NCBI RefSeq assembly: GCF_016508255.1
Contig: NZ_JADVKT010000005.1
Span: 124,001 to 188,000, forward strand
Source of the DNA: Acinetobacter calcoaceticus
GTDB taxonomy: Bacteria; Pseudomonadota; Gammaproteobacteria; Pseudomonadales; Moraxellaceae
DNA: 64,000 nt
Reading direction: 5' to 3'
This document shows, piece after piece, positions 1-8,444 of this stretch (position 1 is the stretch's first letter; every line of letters starts with the position of its first letter). Both the position numbers and the translations under genes were made by a program. Below the pieces are notes generated by a model, which saw only the letters and a program-made list of their open reading frames with translations, had not been told where the DNA came from and made no database searches.

Positions 1-869
1 GCACTTTGCATTTCAAAAGTTTGGGCGCGTTCAAAACCAAATGAACCAATTAATAAATTTGGCATGGCTAAAATCACCACCACCACACAACCTGTTAAAA
101 ACCATGTAAATAACATGCCAATAACAACGGCTGTTTTATGTGTTGTTAACACTTGTTTCACTGGCATTTCTTTTGAGATTTCTTTACGAGCTTGCATGGC
201 TTTAAACACAGGCGTTTCTTTTAAATAAGTTCGTAAATAAAGTGCAACTAGGCCAAAAATACCGCCTGCAATGAAAGGTATACGCCAAGCCCAGTCATGG
301 ATTTGTCCTTCACTAAAATTAAGTGAAATCCATAAAGACATCAAAGCGCCTAGTAAAATTCCTAAAGATAGTCCCGCAGTCAATAAACCATTTGCCAGTC
401 CAATTTTTCTTTCAGGTACATGTTCAGATACAAAGGTCCACGCTGCTGGAATTTCACCCCCAATCGCAATACCTTGCACCACACGCATAAGCAATAAAAG
501 TAGCGGCGCAAAATAGCCAATATTTTCAAAGGTGGGCAAAATCCCGATAAATAGCGTAGGCAGAGCCATCAATAAAATAGAAAGCGAAAACAGTTTTTTA
601 CGCCCGACCAAATCACCAAAGTGGGCCATTACAACTCCGCCTAGTGGCCTAAAAAAGTAACCTGCTGCAAAAATACCGTAAGTATTGAGCATAGCCCAAA
701 ATGGGCTGAGTGTACTCGGGAAGAAGAGGTCGGAAATGATTTTGGCGTAAAATACATAAATCACAAAATCATAAAACTCTAAAGCACCACCCAGTGAAGA
801 AAGGGCAAGCGTTCGTTTATCTTCTTTATTCAGATAGCTCGCATCCTGCAAAGTTAAGTCCTGATCCAT
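1..869 (-). CDS. MFS transporter, metabolite:H+ symporter (MHS/ProP-like), 3' end outside window
   Basis: Reading leftwards from an ATG at 869 the frame is open to the window edge (289 codons). The product begins MDQDLTLQDAS and shows the MHS pattern: an early GGALEFYDFVIY segment in TM1, then RPLGG and a GRKKLF loop after TM2 (the MFS A motif), and RVVQGIAIGGE in TM4. These features belong to the proton-coupled organic acid/osmolyte symporters related to ProP and ShiA. It would sit in the inner membrane and import a small metabolite; the substrate cannot be told. No strong ribosome binding site precedes the ATG. It is transcribed divergently from the deformylase gene at 1105. Confidence 0.85.
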   Translation of the reverse strand, partial: MDQDLTLQDASYLNKEDKRTLALSSLGGALEFYDFVIYVFYAKIISDLFFPSTLSPFWAMLNTYGIFAAGYFFRPLGGVVMAHFGDLVGRKKLFSLSILLMALPTLFIGILPTFENIGYFAPLLLLLMRVVQGIAIGGEIPAAWTFVSEHVPERKIGLANGLLTAGLSLGILLGALMSLWISLNFSEGQIHDWAWRIPFIAGGIFGLVALYLRTYLKETPVFKAMQARKEISKEMPVKQVLTTHKTAVVIGMLFTWFLTGCVVVVILAMPNLLIGSFGFERAQTFEMQS

Positions 870-1104
870 TTTTTTACTTAATTGTTGTAATTGAAGTTTG
901 GATATTAATGGAAAAGTGAAGTAAAAGTAAATGGAGGAAATTTGTTCTATGGAGAGGCATAGGTTTTAATCACTCAGATAAAAAAGCTTTAAAACTAAAA
1001 ATGCTTTAGATGAAACAAAAACAGATGTAGGAATGTCTTTTCTTTTGGGCTGTTCAGCGAGACAATAAAATCAGTAATAACCTAATTTCATTAGAGGCCA
1101 AGGG

Positions 1105-1587
1105 ATGAGCGTTATTTTGCCAGTTGCCAAGCAGGGTGAAGACATTTTAAAACTGATTGCTGCGCCTGTTTCAGCAAATGAGTTAAACAGTGATTGGCTC
1201 TTACAACTCGCGACAGCGATGCATGCGACTATGCTTGAACGTAATGGTGTTGGTATTGCCGCACCGCAAGTTTATATCTCTAAACGAGTCATTATTGTGG
1301 CTTCCAGACCAAACCCGCGTTATCCCGATGCACCTGAAATGGATGCCGTAGTGATGGTAAATCCAGAGATTTTAGAGTTCTCAAACGAATTGTGTTTAGG
1401 TGAAGAAGGTTGTTTAAGTGTGCCAGATGAACGCGGACAAGTTGAACGTGCAGAAACAGTTAAGGTGAGATATTTAACTTTAGAAGGTGAAGTTGTAGAG
1501 ACTATTTACCATGGTTTTCCTGCTCGTATTGTTCAACATGAAGTCGATCATTTAAATGGTGTTCTATTTGTAGAAAGAATAATCTAA
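1105..1587 (+). CDS. Peptide deformylase (secondary, Def-like)
   Basis: A 160-residue protein with all three deformylase motifs: GVGIAAPQ (residues 48-55), EGCLS (101-105, metal ligand Cys103) and HEVDH (145-149, two His ligands and the catalytic Glu). The family removes the N-formyl group from nascent proteins using Fe2+ or Zn2+. The length is slightly below the usual 165-180. An AAGGG ribosome binding site lies just before the ATG. The genome's housekeeping def normally sits beside fmt; this copy does not, so it is probably an accessory deformylase. It could have moved specificity, but all catalytic residues are present. Confidence 0.9.
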   Translation: MSVILPVAKQGEDILKLIAAPVSANELNSDWLLQLATAMHATMLERNGVGIAAPQVYISKRVIIVASRPNPRYPDAPEMDAVVMVNPEILEFSNELCLGEEGCLSVPDERGQVERAETVKVRYLTLEGEVVETIYHGFPARIVQHEVDHLNGVLFVERII

Positions 1588-1764
1588 TCTTCTGTTTAAA
1601 GTTTTGAAAAACGTATAATGAGGTTGAAATAAATAAGCCATCGGAATTACAATACTTATATCGTGATTTTTAATTCACTCAAAAATTATAATTTTAATAT
1701 TATCAGCGGATTGTGCTGAAAAATTGCTCGAAAGTGTAAATCTCCTCATTTAAGGTTACTGACC

Positions 1765-3087
1765 ATGAAAACCCCTCTCCCAGATTATTTGGCAAATGTG
1801 ATAGAAGCCTGTGAGGTAGATAATAGCGGGCATCTAGCTGACTATATTCCAGAGTTAGCAAATGCAAATCCAGACCGATTGGCTTTGGCAATGTCTACGG
1901 TAGATGGTGAAATTTATTCGATCGGAGATGATGATACTGAATTCACCATTCAGTCGATTTCAAAACCTTTTGTATATGCCTATGTGATGCAACAGCTTGG
2001 CATTGATGCGGTACTCGATAAAGTCGGGGTGGAACCTTCTGGGGAAGCTTTCAATGAAATTTCATTGGGTAAAGACGGCCGTCCGAAAAATCCGATGATC
2101 AACTCTGGTGCAATTACCACACATTCTTTAATTCCAGGTAAACATGGTTTACATAGTGCAGAAATTCTACGCCGATTTATGAGCGAGCTTGCAGGACGTG
2201 AATTAAGTTTTGATGAGTCTGTTTATGATTCGGAAGTAAAAACAGCATATCGTAATCTTTCGATCGGTTATATGTTGCGAACTGTCGGAATTTTAGAAAC
2301 CGATCCAGTAGATATTGTGAATGGTTATATTCGCCAATGTGCGATCATGGTTACAGTTAAAGACTTGGTACGTATGGGCAGTGTACTTGCCAATGGTGGC
2401 GTCGATCCTAAAACTGGAAAGCGTTTGTTAAACCGATCTGTCGTTAGACAAGTGCTCAGTGTCATGATGAGCTGCGGGATGTATGATGCCGCGGGTGACT
2501 GGTTGTCGACTGTAGGTATTCCTGCTAAGAGTGGTGTAGCAGGCGGGATTTTAGGTGTGCTACCGGGTCAGGTCAGTATTGCTGCTTTTTCTCCTCGTTT
2601 AGATGAGCATGGTCATAGTATTCGAGGCATCGATATTTTAGAACGGTTATCTCGTGACATGGGATTACACCTCATGGAAGGTACACCTTCTGCACAAACG
2701 ATTGTACAAAGTCATTACCGCACAGGAAAAGATGCTTCATTAAGTGTATATGTACTTCGCGGTGTATTGAAATTTACTGAAGCTGAAATGTTGTTGCGTA
2801 TTTTACAAGATGAGACAACTGACCAAAGCACAATCGTCATTGATTTAACCCAAATTTCACTTATCCACGATGTGGGTAAACGTATGTTCTTAGAAGGTGT
2901 AGATCGTCTGATTGATGATGGTCATACTCTTGTTTTAGTGGATCCTGAACAACGATTAGATCATGCGAGAACTGGTAAAGATCGTGAGCTTCATGTCTAT
3001 CACGATTTTGATGATTTGCTCGAAAAGCATGACCTACCTGCAAAAAAAAAGACTTATAGCGACATCGCAGAACTTCTAAACTGCTGA
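1765..3087 (+). CDS. glsA: Glutaminase A with C-terminal STAS domain
   Basis: Hydrolyses L-glutamine to glutamate and ammonia in the cytoplasm. Residues 1 to about 310 form the serine-dependent beta-lactamase-fold glutaminase: SISK (64-67) carries the nucleophile Ser64 and general base Lys67, followed by NPMINSGAI and KSGVAGGI. Stand-alone bacterial enzymes are about 310 residues; here about 130 more residues form a STAS-like domain with the strand-loop IVIDLTQISLIHDVG. The phosphorylatable serine typical of anti-sigma antagonists is not obvious there. The STAS part may regulate activity or oligomerisation (inference). The 3' end overlaps the convergent AraC-family gene by 34 bases. Confidence 0.92.
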   Translation: MKTPLPDYLANVIEACEVDNSGHLADYIPELANANPDRLALAMSTVDGEIYSIGDDDTEFTIQSISKPFVYAYVMQQLGIDAVLDKVGVEPSGEAFNEISLGKDGRPKNPMINSGAITTHSLIPGKHGLHSAEILRRFMSELAGRELSFDESVYDSEVKTAYRNLSIGYMLRTVGILETDPVDIVNGYIRQCAIMVTVKDLVRMGSVLANGGVDPKTGKRLLNRSVVRQVLSVMMSCGMYDAAGDWLSTVGIPAKSGVAGGILGVLPGQVSIAAFSPRLDEHGHSIRGIDILERLSRDMGLHLMEGTPSAQTIVQSHYRTGKDASLSVYVLRGVLKFTEAEMLLRILQDETTDQSTIVIDLTQISLIHDVGKRMFLEGVDRLIDDGHTLVLVDPEQRLDHARTGKDRELHVYHDFDDLLEKHDLPAKKKTYSDIAELLNC

Positions 3088-3842
3088 GGTGTTTTTCCTA
3101 GATGTCGCTTAAACATCGCACTGAACGCGCTGGGGTTGTTATACCCCAGTGATTCAGAAATTCGAGCAATGGATTCACCATTCGCGATTTTACTTAAGGC
3201 AAGTGCAACATGCATTTGCTGGACCCATGCCCGATAAGACAGTCCAGTTTCTTTTTGGAACATACGCATTAGGGTTCTAGAACTCGCACCAATCTCATCA
3301 GCCCAATCTGTTAAGTCTTTTGAATGGTCAGGAGTATGTAATAACTCTTGGCAAATTTTTAATAGTCGTTTGTCTTTCGGCCATGGAATCTGAATAGGCA
3401 ATAAATTGGCCCGATGGATTTCTTCAAAAATCAAAATTTGTAAAGAACGGGAAAGCTCTTGAGACGTCGCCGTATTTGGTGTGTCTTCTCGTTCAATTTC
3501 ATTTAAACGAATCAAAAGCTCATGCAACAGGTTGCTTACACGAATAATAAAGCAATGCTGACCCATTAGAGCGGCTGCATTTACTTCAACCAACGCCGTA
3601 TTTAACTTCACGTGACTCAGTGAAATCACACTGTGCTCAACATGAGCAGGAATCCATAAGGCACACATGGGCGGCACAATCCAGACATTGTTGGGTGTAA
3701 ACACCTGAATATTTCCTGTGGATGCATACAAAAACTGCGCACGTGTATGTGTATGAGTAGGGGTGATTTCTCGGTAAGAATGCTCAGAAGATAGCCCAAT
3801 CACAAGTTCAGACAAATCAGACTGAATAAGAGAATCGGACAT
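3054..3842 (-). CDS. AraC-family transcriptional regulator (cupin + HTH)
   Basis: A 262-residue protein with an N-terminal cupin-like sensor domain (HTHTRAQFLYA; WIVPPMCALWIPAHVEHSV at about 55-73) and a C-terminal pair of helix-turn-helix motifs from about residue 165 (LTDWADEIGASSRTLMRMF; IARISESLGYNNPSAFSAMFKR). This is the architecture of the NimR/YeaM-type AraC subfamily, which commonly controls a divergently transcribed MFS exporter. Here the divergent neighbour is exactly such a transporter, 105 bases away, with an inverted repeat between. It most likely binds that repeat and controls the transporter and itself. The ligand is unknown. Confidence 0.88.
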   Translation of the reverse strand: MSDSLIQSDLSELVIGLSSEHSYREITPTHTHTRAQFLYASTGNIQVFTPNNVWIVPPMCALWIPAHVEHSVISLSHVKLNTALVEVNAAALMGQHCFIIRVSNLLHELLIRLNEIEREDTPNTATSQELSRSLQILIFEEIHRANLLPIQIPWPKDKRLLKICQELLHTPDHSKDLTDWADEIGASSRTLMRMFQKETGLSYRAWVQQMHVALALSKIANGESIARISESLGYNNPSAFSAMFKRHLGKTPQQFRSSAMSL

Positions 3843-3854
3843 AAACTATCCTGA

Positions 3855-3907
3855 AAATTGTCACTTATACAATGATTGTTGGAAGATAACTTTATAAGCG
3901 ACAATTT
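3855..3907. promoter_or_regulatory. Inverted-repeat operator between AraC regulator and MFS exporter
   Basis: AAATTGTCACTTATA (3855-3869) is repeated in inverted orientation as TATAAGCGACAATTT (3893-3907), 14 of 15 bases matching, with centres 38 bases apart. A shorter ACAAT-ATTGT dyad lies between. The repeat sits in the divergent promoter region, a typical place for the operator of the adjacent AraC-family regulator. Binding by that protein is inferred. Confidence 0.6.
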
Positions 3908-3947
3908 ACAATAAGGATCTTACTTAGAACATTGGAGTTTTTCAGGT

Positions 3948-5168
3948 ATGACGTCTTCAATACAATTGAAAGATGGTATTGCTAATACCGTTGCAAATGA
4001 TCAGCCTCAAGGAATGATTATTAAAATTGTAGGCGCCGTGGCGGTCGCACATTTACTGAATGATTTAATTCAGGCCGTGTTACCCGCTATTTATCCAATG
4101 CTAAAAGCAAACTTTTCTCTGAGTTTTGCCCAAGTCGGCCTGATCTCATTTGTCTATCAAATTACAGGTTCGCTGCTACAGCCTTGGATTGGACTTTATA
4201 CCGATAAACATCCAAAACCGTATCTCCTACCACTCGGAATGATGGTCACATTCTGCGGTATTATCTTGTTGGCATTTTCACCAAGCTTTACTGTGTTGTT
4301 ATGTGCATCTGCGCTTATTGGAGTAGGGTCTGCAACTTTTCACCCTGAAGCTTCGCGGGTGGCAAGAATGGCTTCGGGCGGGCGCTTTGGGACAGCTCAG
4401 TCGACTTTTCAGGTGGGTGGAAACACAGGTACTGCCATTGGCCCGTTATTGGCAGCATTACTGATTGTTCCATTTGGACAGCATGCAGTAGCAGGCTTAG
4501 TGATATTTGCACTTTTAGCCATTTGGGTTTTATTTGGTGTAAGCCGCTGGACGGTGAGCCATGCTAAAAGTCAGGTAGCTACACGTGCAAACCAAGCACA
4601 GAGTAAATTGCATGGTCGCAAGCTGATTATTGCCTTGGGCACGATTAGTGTGTTGATGTTTGCTAAATTTACCTACATTGCCAGCATTAGTAACTATTTT
4701 ACTTTTTATCTTATTCAAAAGTTCCATATTGGCATCCAGACCGCTCAGTTGCATTTATTTGCCTTTTTAGCAGCTGTTGCTTTAGGTACATTTGCAGGTG
4801 GTCCAATTGGTGACAAAATTGGCCGCAAAGCTGTTATTTGGGTTTCATTTGTTGGTATGGCGCCGTTTGCATTAATGATGCCGTATGCAAACTTGTTTTG
4901 GACAACAGTTTTTTCGATCATTGCAGGTTTGATATTGTCATCTGCCTTTGCAGCCATGGTTGTTTACGCACAAGAAGCTGTGCCGGGTCGTGTCGGTATG
5001 ATTGCAGGTTTAATGTTTGGTCTTATGTTTGGGGTAAGTGGTATTGCCGCAGCAGGTTTAGGGCATTTAGCCGATATTAACGGCATTGAATGGGTATTTG
5101 GTTTATGTTCATTGTTGCCATTACTTGGTTTTGCAACTGCATTTTTACCAAACACAAAAGTTAAATAA
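3948..5168 (+). CDS. MFS exporter, fosmidomycin-resistance (Fsr)-like
   Basis: A 406-residue inner-membrane protein with about 12 hydrophobic segments. It starts its first membrane helix at AHLLNDLIQAVLPAIYPML and has a DKHPKPYLLPLGM loop, GVGSATFHPEASR in TM4-5, and GGPIGDKIGRKAVIW in the central loop. The FHPEASR motif and the 406-residue length match the Fsr branch of the drug:H+ antiporters, known to export fosmidomycin and similar compounds. The divergent AraC regulator and the inverted repeat upstream suggest inducible expression. The natural substrate is unknown. Confidence 0.85.
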   Translation: MTSSIQLKDGIANTVANDQPQGMIIKIVGAVAVAHLLNDLIQAVLPAIYPMLKANFSLSFAQVGLISFVYQITGSLLQPWIGLYTDKHPKPYLLPLGMMVTFCGIILLAFSPSFTVLLCASALIGVGSATFHPEASRVARMASGGRFGTAQSTFQVGGNTGTAIGPLLAALLIVPFGQHAVAGLVIFALLAIWVLFGVSRWTVSHAKSQVATRANQAQSKLHGRKLIIALGTISVLMFAKFTYIASISNYFTFYLIQKFHIGIQTAQLHLFAFLAAVALGTFAGGPIGDKIGRKAVIWVSFVGMAPFALMMPYANLFWTTVFSIIAGLILSSAFAAMVVYAQEAVPGRVGMIAGLMFGLMFGVSGIAAAGLGHLADINGIEWVFGLCSLLPLLGFATAFLPNTKVK

Positions 5169-5171
5169 ATG

Positions 5172-5210
5172 AAAAGACTCTCAGTCATATGCAGCTGAGA
5201 GTCTTTTTTT
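5172..5210. terminator. Rho-independent terminator, probably bidirectional
   Basis: A 13-bp stem AAAAGACTCTCAG / CTGAGAGTCTTTT with a 10-base loop and a run of seven T lies between two convergent genes (MFS exporter and aldose epimerase). The A-run on the left supplies a T-run for the minus strand as well. Confidence 0.9.
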
Positions 5211-5236
5211 AGCTAAATATAGCTCCAATTAAAAAA

Positions 5237-6391
<1,155 letters not shown>

Positions 6392-6554
6392 CTAGTTTTT
6401 AATCGTAGGCTTGGATGAATATAAGATTGATTTTTCGTCTTTTTAAAGAGTTTTTTATTATATATAGTGTTAATGATGATTAGCACTGTTAACGCTAAGC
6501 ATTGAACAAGCTGGCACTAATCCTATTAATAAAACTCAACGGTAAGTTATTTTT

Positions 6555-7001
6555 ATGAATCATCCCGACTCGGTTTTAAAATTTTCGCTTGGTCTTAATG
6601 GCTTGTCATTTGACTTAGACAAGCAGCACATTCAACTTGAAAAGGGCTTGGGTTTTGTTAATGCAAAAAGTATTAGCTATGGCGTTATTGATGAGCTGGC
6701 TATCGAAAAGATGATTTATTTTATTGAAGAAATCATAGAGTCTCAGCCGCTAAGAAATTTAAATATAAGTAGTGTAGCGGTTACGTCTGATGCGGCGATG
6801 ACACAACTGAGCGAGTCATTCTTTAGTGCTAAAAAGCAAATCAGCCGTATTGAGCTTGAGCATGGGTTTAATGATTTTATTGAGCGTTTGAGCTATTACA
6901 CAAACCAAGTGGCTCCAGATCAGCTTTATATTTTTATCTACTTTGTATTTATTCGAGAGATGATGCATCACTTAAGAATTGAGGCAATTCAAATCCTTTA
7001 A
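6555..7001 (+). CDS. Conserved hypothetical protein
   Basis: A 148-residue soluble protein that I do not recognise. It has no signal peptide or membrane segment. The C-terminal half is helical and rich in Ile, Phe and Tyr (DQLYIFIYFVFIREMMHHL). A GGTAAG sequence precedes the ATG at suitable distance. Base composition resembles the core genes to the left rather than the AT-rich island to the right. It is divergent from galM and convergent with the small membrane protein gene, 9 bases away. Nothing in context assigns a function. Confidence 0.7.
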   Translation: MNHPDSVLKFSLGLNGLSFDLDKQHIQLEKGLGFVNAKSISYGVIDELAIEKMIYFIEEIIESQPLRNLNISSVAVTSDAAMTQLSESFFSAKKQISRIELEHGFNDFIERLSYYTNQVAPDQLYIFIYFVFIREMMHHLRIEAIQIL

Positions 7002-7010
7002 CAAATGACT

Positions 7011-7214
7011 TTAAAAACGTAAAAAATAGGGAATAACGGATAGTAGAGTACCAATGCCACTAAGTAAGACATTACTTTCAATAAAATAAGGGAAAATCAT
7101 TAAAACTAAACCCACAGTAAAAGGCACAGTCATTTTTTGCTTTTTTCCATAGAGAAAATAGCCGAGTCCAATTGAGCTAAAGATTACGCCGAGAAAGAGT
7201 TGAGTTGTGTTCAT
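7011..7214 (-). CDS. Small two- or three-helix membrane protein
   Basis: A 67-residue protein made almost wholly of hydrophobic helices (LFLGVIFSSIGLGYFLYG; FTVGLVLMIFPYFI; a third near VLLSGIGTLLSVIPYFL), with a short basic loop KKQK between the first two. Small proteins with a GLGYFLYGKKQ pattern are widespread in gamma-proteobacteria and are often labelled amino acid transport protein without experimental support. I place it in the inner membrane and give no function. It is the last core-like gene before the AT-rich island. Confidence 0.75.
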   Translation of the reverse strand: MNTTQLFLGVIFSSIGLGYFLYGKKQKMTVPFTVGLVLMIFPYFIESNVLLSGIGTLLSVIPYFLRF

Positions 7215-7302
7215 GATAATGTTTCGTGCATTGTTATGCTCTGGCAGATAGTATGCTAAGACTCTTAAAAGAATATTTAAAAATAAGAGAGTAGTGATAT
7301 AA

Positions 7303-7557
7303 CCTTATAACAAGCACTTAAAACTTCCATCGCGTGATTTACGTAACAATATGACCGATACAGAACAGTAGCTATGGCAAATATTACGTCGTAAGCAAAT
7401 TCTAGGATTACAGTTTTATGGAAAAAAGCCAATTCTTAATTTTATCGGGGATTTTTATTGCTCTGCAGCGAACTTCGTCATTGAGTGTGATGGTGGGCAG
7501 CATACTACCGATGAGATAAATTATTTAAGTGGTTGTATTTTATTGATAATTGTGTAA
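7303..7557 (+). pseudogene. Decayed DUF559 (endonuclease-like) gene
   Basis: One frame reads PYNKHLKLPSRDLRNNMTD, then TEQ, a TAG stop at 7369-7371, then LWQILRRKQILGLQFYG, KKPILNFIGDFYCSAANF and VIECDGGQHTTDEI before it degenerates and stops at 7555-7557. This is the recognisable N-terminal two thirds of a DUF559 protein, a family related to the very-short-patch-repair/restriction endonuclease fold; D, E and Q of the ECDGGQH site are kept. There is an in-frame stop, no start codon ahead of the homology, and the C-terminal part is missing. The rest of the 7215-7680 gap is AT-rich and empty apart from the promoter region of the next gene. Confidence 0.8.
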
Positions 7558-7680
7558 TGTGGGTGAAATTGAGAAAAAAGAAATGTAGAGATTTAGACAG
7601 AAAGTGAATGCTTAAAACAAATTGTTGAAATTTAATTCAATTTTTTATACATTTTTAATTATTAGTATGAGAATCAATGT

Positions 7681-8439
7681 ATGAAAATATTTAAGAAAGA
7701 AATTCTAGCGCATAACATTGAGTTAAGTATTTTACATATTGAAAATTTTGATCAAAAATTTCTAGAAAAAATAGATAAAAGTATTGTGAAAATATGTGAG
7801 GGAAAATCTGATAGTAGTTGTGATGAAGTAAAGAAAAGAATGGTCAGCTTTTTAAAAGGTAAAGATGAAAAAAAAATTCACGGTTCTATAGCAGAATTTT
7901 TTTTGCATTTATATTTAAATAGTATGAAATACAAACAAGATTGCCTTTTTTTTAATCTTGAAGAGAATAGTGTAAAAAAAGGGTTTGATGGTGTTTACAC
8001 TAAAAACAATGAAATATATTTAATGGAGAGTAAGTCTGGTAGATTTGATACAAAATCAATATCACATATTTCAAAAATAAAGGAATCATATACTGATTTG
8101 GAAAAATATTTATCAGGTACGAGTGCTAAAGGTTTAGGAAATCCATGGATAAATGCTTTTAGTCATGCTAATCAAGTTAGTGTTAGAACAAAAAAAAGTG
8201 TAAGAGATAAGATCAAGCAAATACAAAGAAATTTTGAGAATAATATTTTTTCATCCGTTAATGATTTTAATATTATTCCATGTTCAACGATTTATTTAGA
8301 TGGCAATTGGGATGAGAAGTGGTCAAATGAACTAATTAAAAATAAGCATAAGTTGAATGGTCTTTGTGGTAAGCGTATTGAAATTATATCTATAACAAAT
8401 TTAGATGTAACGAATTTTAAAAAATATATAGGGCTTTAA
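7681..8439 (+). CDS. HamA/AbpA-like nuclease subunit of an anti-phage system (DUF1837-like)
   Basis: A 252-residue soluble protein. The centre carries HGSIAEFFLHLYL (67-79) and then GFDGVY (101-106), a short strand and ESKSG (116-120), giving an Asp103, Glu116, Lys118 set spaced as in the D...ExK nuclease core of the HamA/AbpA C-terminal domain (formerly DUF1837). In Hachiman systems HamA is the nuclease effector held in check by the helicase HamB. The downstream gene, 5 bases away, is a large DEAH-type helicase, which is the expected partner. The segment is very AT-rich with many AAA, ATA and TTA codons, unlike neighbouring core genes, suggesting horizontal transfer. Assignment rests on motifs and gene pairing; overall similarity was not tested. 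Confidence 0.72.
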   Translation: MKIFKKEILAHNIELSILHIENFDQKFLEKIDKSIVKICEGKSDSSCDEVKKRMVSFLKGKDEKKIHGSIAEFFLHLYLNSMKYKQDCLFFNLEENSVKKGFDGVYTKNNEIYLMESKSGRFDTKSISHISKIKESYTDLEKYLSGTSAKGLGNPWINAFSHANQVSVRTKKSVRDKIKQIQRNFENNIFSSVNDFNIIPCSTIYLDGNWDEKWSNELIKNKHKLNGLCGKRIEIISITNLDVTNFKKYIGL

Positions 8440-8444
8440 TTTAA

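Noticed and set aside
271..516. Open frame on the plus strand inside the MFS gene
   Set aside because: It is the shadow of the minus-strand MHS transporter, whose motifs are clear.
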